Shown here in pieces: positions 46,317-55,920 of a DNA stretch of 64,000 nucleotides. Under the pieces are notes generated by a model. It had not been told where the DNA came from, made no database searches, and was given only the letters and a program-made list of their open reading frames with translations. The first letter of the stretch is position 1. Each line of letters opens with the position of its first letter. The DNA lies in contig NZ_QLKS01000001.1 in the NCBI RefSeq assembly GCF_003350005.1, forward strand, positions 911,946-975,945, read 5' to 3'. The translations under genes were made by a program, and so were the position numbers. Source of the DNA: Psychrobacter proteolyticus. Lineage in GTDB: Bacteria; Pseudomonadota; Gammaproteobacteria; Pseudomonadales; Moraxellaceae.

Positions 46317-48581
46317 TTATAACAATGCGCGCACATCTTTTTTAAGTTGTTTGAGTCGTTCTTGATACTCGTTATGACTGCTATCAAATGTACTCAGTCG
46401 TCCGTAGCGTAACTGACGATAGTTTTGTCTAATTTCAATAAGCTTTGCCTGAATAACGATTGGATCGCTACTATCTGTTAGCTGACTCGTAGCAGAATGA
46501 GCATTGTCACCCTGACGGCTATCAATAGCTGATGCCAAACGCTCCAACCACGCTAGCTGCCCTTCGTTATCATTGCGGGCTAATAATTTATCATGCTTGG
46601 CAACACGTTTTGAGAGCTGAGCAAGAGGTAGGTCTGCTGGGTGCCAGCGTTTGCGGCGACGATACCAAATGACAAATACTAAGATAGCCATAACAGAAAC
46701 CGCACTGGTGGCTAACCAGATAATTTGCTGCATGATTGAGCTGATATTGAACCACCTAAGTAGCGAGTCGGCCTGTTTGTCTTGGTCATAGCCAACTACG
46801 TCTTTTTGCCAGTAGTAGCTCGCTTGGTCTGATAGTCGGCGTAGCGTTTGTAGCATTTGATACTGCTGATAGCTGATTTGTGCACTGGCACCATTACCAA
46901 ACATAGCTGCCCCTTGCTGCTGGGTCATCGTATTCATGCCTTGCTCTACTCGCTCAGGCGCCACAAAGGCTGTAGGATCCACACGTACCCAGCCTTGACC
47001 CTCAAGCCAAACCTCAGTCCATGCATGCGCATCCATTTGCCGCACTTCCCATACGTTACCATTGCGACTCGGCTCACCGCCTTGATAGCCGGCTACTACT
47101 CGTGCAGGAATACCAGCGGCGCGTAGCATAAAGGTAAAGCTTGACGAATAATGCTCACAAAACCCTGCTTTGGTTTCAAATAAAAACTCGTCAATACGAT
47201 TGGTATTGAGCCGTGGCGGCGACAACGTATAGCGAAACTCGGTTCGATTGATCCATTGCTCAATAGCAGCTATGTAGCGCACAGGGTCTGAACCTGACTG
47301 CTCAAATAACTGCTTAGCAAGCGCACGCGATTGAGGATTACCTTCATTAGGCAAGGCAAGGTTCTCACGTCTTGATGCCTCTGTCAGAACCGGATCAATA
47401 CGCATCTGTGCAAACTGCAACACATCATAGCGAAGCTGCTGCGTAACAGGTTGATCCTTTGATAAGGTGAATTCAGAGGTAGTATTGATATCTGGCTGCT
47501 GAGAGAACGGATAATCAAGACCAAATAGCCAGTTTTGTTGAGTGGGCTCTAAGATAACCTTGTAATTGACAGGTGCCGCCCTTTCTTCATCAGGTACAGT
47601 AGCAAAGGCATTCTGAATCCATGCAGGTGCTTGCAATCTCGACGACCATTGATCCTTTTGAGGGGCTGGACGCCATGTGACACCATCAAAATCACTAAAT
47701 ACCAAACCGCGCCAATACAGCTGCTGTTGTGGCGGGCGCTCATCAGCAAACTCTACGCGAAAGGCCAGCTCAGTTGACTGCCCTAAATTGGCAAAATCAC
47801 CAGGAGACATACTATCAGAGACACCTGTAGTAGCTTGCTGACCTGAGAGCTGTACTGACCACAGCGGTGGCAGTCTCGGAAAAAACAAAAATAGCACCAC
47901 CAATAGTGGCAATGCGCCAACCCCTAACACGCCCAATGTCCGCAAGCGTCCATCACCGCTAACATTGCTATCATCATTAAGCGCAATAAATGCTAGCAAT
48001 ACAATGACTGCGCCAACGATCACTTCTAAAGTAGTCAGTAAACCTTGATCCATCAAAAATAATGCCGCAAGCACAAACAATGATAAATTCAATACCACAT
48101 AGGCATCGCGGCGTTTATATAGCTCCCATAGCTTACTAATTAGGCATAACACCAAAAATGCCACACCCATATCGAGCCCAAATGCTGTATTGTAGGTCAG
48201 CCATAGACCTAACAGTCCCAGCAAAAATCCTAGCATTTGCATACTTTGATAAATGCGCTTTAGGTGCGATAGTTTTCTGAATTTAGCTTTGATATGAGGC
48301 ACTTGAGCGGCGATACTGACGGCGGCAAATCCTATCAGCCATAATGGTAAATGTGCGGCATGCGGCAACACGACGACGACTTGAGCAATTAATACCCAAT
48401 AATAAGCTGGCAGTGCAAATAACTTACGATACCATTTAGCGCCATTTCGCTCAGGTTGAATTGAGACTTTTTGACCTAAAGCCAACTGCTCAAAGCTGGC
48501 CGTTTTTGTAGCATCGGCCGCAGAATACTCTGTGGACAGTGCATCAACATCAGCAGAAGATAAGCGTTTAGAATTGGTCAT
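46317..48581 (-). CDS. Transglutaminase-like membrane protein (TgpA/DUF3488 family)
   Basis: The 754-residue protein has N-terminal membrane helices (about six, residues 40-230), then a periplasmic transglutaminase-like domain with the catalytic region AGFCEHYSSSFTFMLRAAGIPARVVAGYQGG (Cys), NVWEVRQMDAHAWTEVWLEGQGWVRVDPT (His and Asp), and a final membrane helix (residues about 635-655) followed by a cytosolic DUF4129-like tail. Pseudomonas TgpA is essential and has this arrangement. I place the start at ATG 48581, which overlaps the DUF58 gene stop (ATGA); the longer frame from 48608 is less likely. It is the last gene of the MoxR-DUF58-TgpA set. Confidence 0.86.
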   Translation of the reverse strand: MTNSKRLSSADVDALSTEYSAADATKTASFEQLALGQKVSIQPERNGAKWYRKLFALPAYYWVLIAQVVVVLPHAAHLPLWLIGFAAVSIAAQVPHIKAKFRKLSHLKRIYQSMQMLGFLLGLLGLWLTYNTAFGLDMGVAFLVLCLISKLWELYKRRDAYVVLNLSLFVLAALFLMDQGLLTTLEVIVGAVIVLLAFIALNDDSNVSGDGRLRTLGVLGVGALPLLVVLFLFFPRLPPLWSVQLSGQQATTGVSDSMSPGDFANLGQSTELAFRVEFADERPPQQQLYWRGLVFSDFDGVTWRPAPQKDQWSSRLQAPAWIQNAFATVPDEERAAPVNYKVILEPTQQNWLFGLDYPFSQQPDINTTSEFTLSKDQPVTQQLRYDVLQFAQMRIDPVLTEASRRENLALPNEGNPQSRALAKQLFEQSGSDPVRYIAAIEQWINRTEFRYTLSPPRLNTNRIDEFLFETKAGFCEHYSSSFTFMLRAAGIPARVVAGYQGGEPSRNGNVWEVRQMDAHAWTEVWLEGQGWVRVDPTAFVAPERVEQGMNTMTQQQGAAMFGNGASAQISYQQYQMLQTLRRLSDQASYYWQKDVVGYDQDKQADSLLRWFNISSIMQQIIWLATSAVSVMAILVFVIWYRRRKRWHPADLPLAQLSKRVAKHDKLLARNDNEGQLAWLERLASAIDSRQGDNAHSATSQLTDSSDPIVIQAKLIEIRQNYRQLRYGRLSTFDSSHNEYQERLKQLKKDVRALL

Positions 48582-49594
48582 GGTGCTTTCGCAAGCCTTA
48601 GCAAGCACGCTTGCGCAAAGGATTCTCCGTTACCCATCTCCGCAGTAGCAGGAGTATCACTAGGTAAACGCATTTGAAACGGTACACCTAGCTGACCCAG
48701 CGTCAATGCCCCATAAGCCAATTGGGCAAGTTTTTGCTCGTGATGTGCAGCTGGCATATCTGCATAATCAAGCGTTTGCTCATGACCGACCGGATCAGCG
48801 AAGTGCTTGGTCAGCATACCTTGTCCCCGCGCTACGTGCCCCCAAGAGACTCGGGCCAATGACTCACCCTCGACATAGCTATCTAATCGCTCAAAGTCAT
48901 CTTGACCCTGTCTATACTGCCCACCTGTTGGTAAATCCTCTAAGCTTGCGATTGCATATTTTGCTTGCCAATCAAAAACTTCAGGTTTTGGATATACCCA
49001 CGCTGTACGCGCAAAGTAGACATAAGACCATGCACGCATGATACCTAAGGGATAAACTGTTTTTATTTTTAACCGCGGTAGTTCAAGTTGACCACGGTTG
49101 TAAGTCTGGACAGGCAGTCGAATGACTTGCTCACCTTGTAGCCGTGTGATGAGTACTGAGTGTGGTGCGTTGGTGCCATTTTTGGTTTTCTTATTGGCTA
49201 ACTGCTCAAATTCCAATAGCAACTGACGCCGTGGTTGGCGACTATCACTATTTAGTTGTAGTGTAACCCAAACAGGCGAGCCTGCCTCTGTCATAGTGAC
49301 TTCTAGCAGACGTACTTGCAGACCAGATATATGAGCAAAAGTAACATGAAAACTAATTAGCCAAATACTGACCAGATAAAAGCACAAACCAAGCACCAAA
49401 TTATTGCCATAGTTGATACCCGCGATAAAGGTAATTACTAACAATACGGCGAATAGCATTCCTTCACGACTAAAGAAAATATAGACATTACGCAAATTAA
49501 GCGTAGTACTATCACTCTTAGGTGCGCGCGAGGCCAACCAGCGGCTCAGAGCTGATTTTATTGGTGCGGTTAAGGCCTTTGGTAACAAGCTCAT
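48578..49594 (-). CDS. DUF58 domain membrane protein
   Basis: The 338-residue protein belongs to the DUF58 family that accompanies MoxR ATPases. It has two hydrophobic segments near the N-terminus (residues about 45-90, GMLFAVLLVITFIAGINYGNNLVLGLCFYLVSIWLISF) and the conserved PTGGQYRQGQDDFERLDSYVEGESLARVSWGHVARGQGMLTKHF stretch near the end. These are seen in DUF58 as the region after a beta-rich middle. Function is unsettled; the family works with MoxR and transglutaminases in envelope processes. Its stop overlaps the TgpA-like start. Confidence 0.85.
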   Translation of the reverse strand: MSLLPKALTAPIKSALSRWLASRAPKSDSTTLNLRNVYIFFSREGMLFAVLLVITFIAGINYGNNLVLGLCFYLVSIWLISFHVTFAHISGLQVRLLEVTMTEAGSPVWVTLQLNSDSRQPRRQLLLEFEQLANKKTKNGTNAPHSVLITRLQGEQVIRLPVQTYNRGQLELPRLKIKTVYPLGIMRAWSYVYFARTAWVYPKPEVFDWQAKYAIASLEDLPTGGQYRQGQDDFERLDSYVEGESLARVSWGHVARGQGMLTKHFADPVGHEQTLDYADMPAAHHEQKLAQLAYGALTLGQLGVPFQMRLPSDTPATAEMGNGESFAQACLLRLAKAP

Positions 49595-49680
49595 GACTAC
49601 CCTATTATTACCATCTAAATAACAATGCTGTCGGTATTTGTATTTATATCTGACTGACTGACGAACTCACGAATAGAACG

Positions 49681-49789
49681 ATATAGTTGATTCAGGACAA
49701 TTCGAATACAAGAAGAACGAGTGAAAATACCGTGAATAGCGAACTGAGTGACTTTGATATTTTTTCTAAGTTATATAGCGTTGACTATG
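49681..49789 (+). repeat. Intergenic element, copy D (MITE-like)
   Basis: A roughly 109-bp diverged copy starts ATATAGTTGATTCAGGAC and ends TTATATAGCGTTGACTAT. The ACGAGTG block and terminal sequences match copies A and B, while the interior has changed. It lies in the gap between the MoxR and DUF58 genes, which are usually adjacent. Confidence 0.62.
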
Positions 49790-49847
49790 TGTAGAACTAT
49801 GGCTCACCGATGCAGTTAATCAATACGGTCAAACAGCATATCAGCTG

Positions 49848-50873
49848 CTAAGCGACGACTGACACTTCTGCTAGGATGCGTTGGGCGATGGTTTTTGTCG
49901 CTTGCCCACCAGTCACATGCGCAGGTACAAAGCGCTGACCGAGGCGATGATCAGTGACCGCAGCAAACACCGCTTGAATATCTTCAGGGGTCACTTCCAT
50001 ATATCCCGATACATAGGCATGCGCTTGGGCAGCACGTTGTAGTGACAACACCCCGCGAGGCGATAAGCCATGATACTCTTGGCTTGCACGAGTTTTTGCA
50101 ACCAGTCTTTGCAAATAATCCAATACTGTATCTGCCACATAAACCTGCCTGACAGCATGCTGAGCCAATAGTACAGCCTCAGTATCAAGTACCGTATCCA
50201 AATCTTTGAGTAGCTCGCGACGATCTTTACCTTTTAGCAGCTCACGCTCTGCGGAAGGCGATGGATAACCCAATGATAAACATAACAAGAATCTGTCTAA
50301 CTGCGACTCTGGTAGCGGATAGACACCTGCCTGTTGCAATGGGTTTTGAGTGGCAATCACAAAGAACGGCTGCGGCAAAGGATAAGTCTGACCATCTTGC
50401 GTGACTTGTCTCTCCTCCATCGCTTCAAGTAGCGCACTCTGTGTTTTGGGACTGGAACGGTTGATTTCATCAGCAAGTAATAACTGTGTAAAGATAGGTC
50501 CTGGACGAAACTCAAATTGCTGTTTACTTTGGTCGTAGATGCTCATACCTAAAATATCAGCAGGCAACATATCATTGGTGAACTGCACTCGACTAAAGCT
50601 CAAACCTAACAACTGTGCCAAGCCCTGTGCCAAAGTCGTCTTACCCATACCAGGCAAGTCCTGTAACAACAAATGACCGCCTGCTAAGATACAACTGAGT
50701 GCTAGCCTAACTGCTTTCGGCTTGTCCAATACAATCTGATTTAATTGCGCTAACAGCTGTGCAATTTTCTGCTGACTGCGTTGAAAATCAGCCGTACTAG
50801 GTATGGACTGGCTGAGCGGATTCGCTGTTATATGAGAGGTAGATAATGATATATCGTTAGCTTCATGGGTCAT
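49848..50873 (-). CDS. MoxR family AAA+ ATPase
   Basis: The 341-residue AAA+ ATPase is of the MoxR type, with Walker A LPGMGKTTLAQGLA, Walker B LLADEINRSSPKTQSALLEAMEE and the sensor 1 region VIATQNPLQQAGVYPLPESQLDRF. The C-terminal lid domain carries LSPRGVLSLQRAAQAHAYV. MoxR ATPases act as chaperones or maturation factors. It is the first gene of the MoxR-DUF58-TgpA module, although the 250-base gap with repeat copy D may weaken coupling. Confidence 0.9.
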   Translation of the reverse strand: MTHEANDISLSTSHITANPLSQSIPSTADFQRSQQKIAQLLAQLNQIVLDKPKAVRLALSCILAGGHLLLQDLPGMGKTTLAQGLAQLLGLSFSRVQFTNDMLPADILGMSIYDQSKQQFEFRPGPIFTQLLLADEINRSSPKTQSALLEAMEERQVTQDGQTYPLPQPFFVIATQNPLQQAGVYPLPESQLDRFLLCLSLGYPSPSAERELLKGKDRRELLKDLDTVLDTEAVLLAQHAVRQVYVADTVLDYLQRLVAKTRASQEYHGLSPRGVLSLQRAAQAHAYVSGYMEVTPEDIQAVFAAVTDHRLGQRFVPAHVTGGQATKTIAQRILAEVSVVA

Positions 50874-50915
50874 AGTAGGTTATTGGCTCATTTTTTAGGT
50901 CATAACGATGATAAG

Positions 50916-51374
50916 TCAGTTCACATCATCTGTAACGGTTGGTGCAGCGGCACGGAGCGTAGATAAATAAGCAATGATATCGGCACGCTCTTTCGCATCT
51001 GGCATCGGGTCAGACAGCATTTTGGAATCTGGCATGGCTTTCTGAGCATCTGCAATATATGGATCGAGTGTCTCTGCATCCCATATCCAACCTGAGGTTT
51101 CCAGCCCTTTGCTGTAGGTATAGTCTTTTAACTCGGCAGCCGGTGCACCATATATATTCATTAATTGTGGGCCTTTTTTGTTCAGACCTGCATTACGCTG
51201 ATGACATTGACCACAGGCATCTTTATAAATTATCGAACCGTTGTCCGCATCTCCGTCGGTATATAAGGGCAGAGTCACAGGAGCACGGTGGTCAGGAGGT
51301 GTTTTCTCGCAAGCTACGAGCAACAGAACAGCAGCCAAAAGGCTGATCATTTGATATCTACTGATAAGGAACAT
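50916..51374 (-). CDS. Cytochrome c lipoprotein, class I
   Basis: The protein (152 residues from ATG 51374) has a lipobox (LLAAVLLLVACEK) and one class I haem c motif, CGQCH, in the pattern GSIIYKDACGQCHQRNAGLNKKGPQLMNIYG. A Met ligand candidate lies in DAQKAMPDSKM, and the last helix is ERADIIAYLSTL. It is probably anchored to a membrane as an electron carrier. The open frame extends upstream to 51410 but without a better start. It lies just after the FimX-like gene in the opposite sense of position and may be its own unit. Confidence 0.83.
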   Translation of the reverse strand: MFLISRYQMISLLAAVLLLVACEKTPPDHRAPVTLPLYTDGDADNGSIIYKDACGQCHQRNAGLNKKGPQLMNIYGAPAAELKDYTYSKGLETSGWIWDAETLDPYIADAQKAMPDSKMLSDPMPDAKERADIIAYLSTLRAAAPTVTDDVN

Positions 51375-51438
51375 TTTTAGCAATCTTTGGTTGAGGAATA
51401 TTATCGCCACGACATAAACGATATGACATATTGGCCCT

Positions 51439-53526
51439 TTAACTCGCTACCTTTATTGCGCTACTAGGCTCTTCTAAATAATACCCTTGCAAATAGCGTG
51501 CGCCCACACTCCAAGCAACCGACATCGTTGCGGCATCTTCAATATAAGGCATGAGTACATCAACTTTGATATCATTAGTACGTATGATAAGAGATTTGAC
51601 CGTCTCTAAATTCTCTGCTGAACTAATATCTTGAACATAACTGCGTGCCAAGCGTACCATGTCTGGCTGGACAAAATGGGCAATTTCGATAGATTTGGCA
51701 GACGAGCCAAAGTTATTAACACCGATTTGACAATTGACGTCGTTGAGAGCGGAAAACTGAGATTTTGCTACTGTTAAGTGATCAGAGATATCTGTTTCAT
51801 TGAACTGTAGTGTTAATACACCAGCCGCTCCGCCCACTGCTTTTATCAATTGACTGGCAACTATTGGCAATTTTTTATCAACCAATGAAGCGCTGGTCAA
51901 CTGCACCAATAATCTGGCTTCAGGTTGTGCTTTGCGTACGTCATTGATTTTTTTACAGGCATTGATAAGCACCCATCGATCTATCTTTTCTAGTAGTTGA
52001 TGCTTTTTAGCCACTGCCATAAACTGATCAGGTGTCAACACTGTATTGTCAGCATCCGACAATGGTAATCGTAGATATACTTCAAAAAAATCACTACGGT
52101 CATTGTTGATGTCGTATATTGGTTGAAATAATAACTCAAAGCGATTATTAGTAATAGCATCCACTAATGATTCAGCGAGTGCGTGATCATTACTACTTGC
52201 ATGTTCGCTTGGATCATATATATGGTAAGACCCGCCACTATTAGAAGTCTCTACCATGATTTGACTCATAGTATCTATAGCGCGTTCTAATATAACGGCA
52301 GGCTCTGCTGTATTTTTTTCAATCTTGACAATAGCGGTACTGACTGTCGTACTCGTTGTACGCTTATCTACCTCGATAAGCATGTTTTTGATACGTGAAC
52401 CAATATGCTCAGCCAGCTCTTCAAGCTCGCTCGTCTTTTTATTTTGAACAAGTATCATAAACGCGGTATCACTAAAACGGCTTACTTGTGCATCAGGCAC
52501 TAGCTCATCTAACGTGTAGGCAACTTGTTTGACAGTCGTATCTATGCCTTGTAGACCTAAGCTACTTCTTATCTTACCTACATTATCAAGCTGTACATAG
52601 AGCAAGCCTGCGCTCAACAACCCTTGTACTGCCTGCTGATGTATGATCGCCATCTGCTCTTCAAAACCACGACGATTATCAAGACCTGTTAGGTTGTCTT
52701 TACGCTCAGCTTCAGCCAAACGCTTAGCAACCTCTGCACTATTATGACTATTATGTTGAATAATAATTTGAGTGACTGGCTCACCTTCTAATGTTGCCGA
52801 TGCCAATTGTAGCTTTGCTTCAAAAGTGCTGCCATCTGTCCGCACACTTTCAAAATTAAACTCAACTTCCTGACGGCTGCCTTTATCGAATTGGCGTAAA
52901 AACTGTTTGAACTCTTTGACGTTATCACCACCTGAAATCAGGTCGATAATAGGCACGCCTATCACTTCATTCATCGACTTAAAGCCGAATAAATGCAGAT
53001 ATGGGTCATTGGCAAATATATGAATACCTTCATCTATATAGGCAACCGCACTTTTAGAGTTTTTAATCAACACATTAGCGCGCTGCTCTGCTTCAGACAA
53101 CACTTGACGTAACGTTTTTAGCTCACGGCGACTGCGCAAACTACTATGCTGCAGGCAAATAGCCATAACGACAGCCATCTCTTGCTCAATAGTAAGTGCT
53201 TTTACCATTGTGCCACTAATGACAGCCGGTAACCCTTCTTCATTGCAAGCAGTCGTTGCTACTTCTTCGTTCGTTAGGCAAATCATTGGCAGATCAATAT
53301 CTTGCTCTTGCACTAAACTGACCACATCGGTAAAGTGCATATCGTAAGCCTTACCAAACACTAGGACATCCCAAGGTTGCCTTAGGTGCTTTAATAGCTC
53401 TTCTTTATCGTCTAAAAACCCCAGATTCACATTGTCATAGTATGCACTCAGTAACTGTACAAGACGTTCAGCATAAAGCTGATCATCATTGATCACCAAT
53501 AAATTCAAGAAAGATTGAGTGCGCAT
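51439..53526 (-). CDS. FimX-like protein with receiver, PAS, degenerate GGDEF and EAL domains
   Basis: FimX is a cyclic di-GMP-binding regulator of type IV pili in Pseudomonas and Xanthomonas; it has the same layout. The 695-residue protein has a degenerate receiver domain (residues about 1-120), a PAS domain (about 145-260), a GGDEF domain whose motif is replaced (RFSDTAFMI near residue 348), and an EAL domain whose motif is EVYLRL near 481. Neither catalytic motif is intact, which suggests a binding effector and not an enzyme. I start at ATG 53526, with AAGG upstream; the longer frame from 53598 is unconvincing. It lies beside an unknown gene at 53847. Confidence 0.82.
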   Translation of the reverse strand: MRTQSFLNLLVINDDQLYAERLVQLLSAYYDNVNLGFLDDKEELLKHLRQPWDVLVFGKAYDMHFTDVVSLVQEQDIDLPMICLTNEEVATTACNEEGLPAVISGTMVKALTIEQEMAVVMAICLQHSSLRSRRELKTLRQVLSEAEQRANVLIKNSKSAVAYIDEGIHIFANDPYLHLFGFKSMNEVIGVPIIDLISGGDNVKEFKQFLRQFDKGSRQEVEFNFESVRTDGSTFEAKLQLASATLEGEPVTQIIIQHNSHNSAEVAKRLAEAERKDNLTGLDNRRGFEEQMAIIHQQAVQGLLSAGLLYVQLDNVGKIRSSLGLQGIDTTVKQVAYTLDELVPDAQVSRFSDTAFMILVQNKKTSELEELAEHIGSRIKNMLIEVDKRTTSTTVSTAIVKIEKNTAEPAVILERAIDTMSQIMVETSNSGGSYHIYDPSEHASSNDHALAESLVDAITNNRFELLFQPIYDINNDRSDFFEVYLRLPLSDADNTVLTPDQFMAVAKKHQLLEKIDRWVLINACKKINDVRKAQPEARLLVQLTSASLVDKKLPIVASQLIKAVGGAAGVLTLQFNETDISDHLTVAKSQFSALNDVNCQIGVNNFGSSAKSIEIAHFVQPDMVRLARSYVQDISSAENLETVKSLIIRTNDIKVDVLMPYIEDAATMSVAWSVGARYLQGYYLEEPSSAIKVAS

Positions 53527-53846
53527 AGGGAGCCTTTTAATCGTATTTTCATCTTTTATTTTGATATTTAATGCCAGTCTTTTAAATGAGCGTAACACGA
53601 AAAAATACTAGGATAAAACTCAAAAGACCTGAGGATGCTAACTGAGTTTCTAGCTAAAATCATTATTTTAATATTAGAGGCATTATAAGAATTAGAGTGA
53701 CAACATCCGCCATTATAGACAATAATCTACTCAACTGCAGATTAACTTGTATTTTTTATTATCTGATATACAAGAGTAAAAGACTTATATAACACTTCCT
53801 CTGTCATCCTATCTACCTGCGTTTCAAAAAGCCACTAAAACAACCT

Positions 53847-55571
53847 CTATAGTCTTACCACTTCATACTGATTAAACTCTTCGGTCTTTATCAACCTAGC
53901 TCCTAACCTTAACAGGGTTTGCTTATTACCGATACGCACAACTACTCTATCGTTGATTTCAAAATAAGAAGGGGGCACTATCAATGTGCTGGTAGTCTGT
54001 AACTGTTCGTCTTGACCAAGGATAAATGCTGGTACAAAATGTCGATTTCGCGTTGCACTGCCCTCTAGCCGCAACCCACATGCCACGAGTTTGTGCCCCA
54101 GTACTTGCCACTCTACCTTAGGAACGTTAGTATCAAGATTGAGCCATCGCACCAGACCTATAGACCAATCAGGCTGTATACTACTATCAGGTCGATAGAC
54201 TAAAATCAAACTCATGATATACAAGTTATGGGGGGCTGCCGTATAAAAACCACACGCAGAACCCTTTGTATTCCCATCTTTATTTTGCTCATCGTTTTTG
54301 GGCATCAAATGCAGGGTGCGATATCTGGCCAAACTGTCATGATCATCAAGTGTTTCAACGTCTACGCTATTGCTGTCTCGTGCCTTATCAAATCTATCAT
54401 ATAGAGGCCTCTCCTCCTTTGATAATTCTTTTATAGCGATTAAGTCAGCAAAACTATGTGAGTGACTAACATAGTGATGTATGCCGTTGAAATTGGTCAT
54501 TAATTTTGCACGATGCTTGATACTATACTTAGTTGGCAAGGTAAGTGGCGGCTGCAAGTAACGGTAGCTGATAGCCATCGAAATCATATTCAGCAAGCTA
54601 TACTCTATCCCTATACTACCTTCCTCTATGAAAGCTTGATTACGCGCATTGAAATATAGACACATCGGCTTCAGCTCTATAAATACACAATCATGATGCT
54701 CTTCATATGGATTGATATGGGAGCTGGCAGTCAAATAACTTGGTGGGCTGCTACTATGTAGGTCAACAAAAACCTTGGTTTCGGTAACAGGATCCATGGT
54801 TACAATCATGTGCTTAGCCCATTCAGGCAATAAACGTTGTATGAGTAAGATATTAGGCCGTCGCATAGCCCGTACATTTAGCAAGTGCAGCAAGCAGATT
54901 TGACAATATACTTGGTGAATACTACTAGTTTGATGTGTGGCTATATATGTACTCAAGTCGCTCTCGGCTACCTGTCGCTGATACGCTAAGTAGTACAACT
55001 GATGAATTTTGGACCAAAGGTAATTTGACGGCTTTCGATAACAAACTGCCTCTTCTTCCAACAATTTCTGATATCTTAGTAGCGATTGATGTATGGCGAC
55101 AGCAAGCATATTAGAAGGTTTGACTTTAGCGCCAAGATAGCGCTGCCAACCCTGTTTATAGGGTATTCTTAACTGATTATGTGATAGCTTAGACGCATGG
55201 AGTATGAATCCATCGTAAACCATAATAATGAGATAATGTAGTGATTGGACCTGAGCAACATAAGGCATTTGAGCTGGACCAAATGTGCCTGTTTCATAAA
55301 TATAGTGCTGTCTGATAGTGGCAATTAATCGATCTGCAGCATCGATGACTGCTATCATTAATTTGAAACTTTGTTGTTCTGCTATACCTGTCTCGTGGAA
55401 CACAGTTAATACACGTTCTAAATACTCTGTTTGCTGTTCTAGGGTTTTTGAAGATAGTGTTGTCAACAGGGTTAACAAATACCGCTCTTCATCCGTCAGG
55501 GAGCGACTGGATGATAGCAGTAATGATTCTGTAGCGTCCAAACGCTCTTTAAACATTGATAAAGTTATCAT
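53847..55571 (-). CDS. Hypothetical protein next to the FimX-like gene
   Basis: I do not recognise this 574-residue protein with certainty. It has no signal peptide or clear membrane helix. The N-terminal half is helical (TDEERYLLTLLTTLSSKTLEQQTEYLERVL; YRKPSNYLWSKIHQLYYLAYQRQ). The C-terminal region (about 460-574) is strand-rich (SIGLVRWLNLDT, ACGLRLEGSATRN, FEINDRVVVRIGN), a pattern reminiscent of PilZ-related domains but without the canonical RxxxR motif. Its position next to the FimX-like gene and in the same direction makes a role in cyclic di-GMP or pilus control a reasonable guess only. Confidence 0.55.
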   Translation of the reverse strand: MITLSMFKERLDATESLLLSSSRSLTDEERYLLTLLTTLSSKTLEQQTEYLERVLTVFHETGIAEQQSFKLMIAVIDAADRLIATIRQHYIYETGTFGPAQMPYVAQVQSLHYLIIMVYDGFILHASKLSHNQLRIPYKQGWQRYLGAKVKPSNMLAVAIHQSLLRYQKLLEEEAVCYRKPSNYLWSKIHQLYYLAYQRQVAESDLSTYIATHQTSSIHQVYCQICLLHLLNVRAMRRPNILLIQRLLPEWAKHMIVTMDPVTETKVFVDLHSSSPPSYLTASSHINPYEEHHDCVFIELKPMCLYFNARNQAFIEEGSIGIEYSLLNMISMAISYRYLQPPLTLPTKYSIKHRAKLMTNFNGIHHYVSHSHSFADLIAIKELSKEERPLYDRFDKARDSNSVDVETLDDHDSLARYRTLHLMPKNDEQNKDGNTKGSACGFYTAAPHNLYIMSLILVYRPDSSIQPDWSIGLVRWLNLDTNVPKVEWQVLGHKLVACGLRLEGSATRNRHFVPAFILGQDEQLQTTSTLIVPPSYFEINDRVVVRIGNKQTLLRLGARLIKTEEFNQYEVVRL

Positions 55572-55920
55572 TCGTATCCTTACTCGCTATTAGTCGCTTA
55601 TTGACATTAACCAGCAGTATGCAACCATGCAAATCTATTTGAGGAATAAGAAGCGTTTATTGAATTCAACTATAAAGGCGTAAAATCATCTATTTATTCT
55701 ATGCTTTAGCTTAGCGGTATCTTGCATACCTTTACTTAACTTTTATGCTAGAAACATGCCTTCTTTTTCCATAATATCTTTATTTATATCTATAAAAAAG
55801 TAATAACCTGAGTTTTTTTGCTTTTAAGCATGATATTTATATATCGATCAAAAGGTGTGTTTTTGCCCACTAAGCTCTCTATTTTTTTATGCGTTTCTTA
55901 AAACACCTTACCGTCATACA

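Noticed and set aside
55660..55675. TTGAATTCAACTATA resembling one end of the MITE-like element
   Set aside because: Only about 15 bases match, with no second end within the expected distance.
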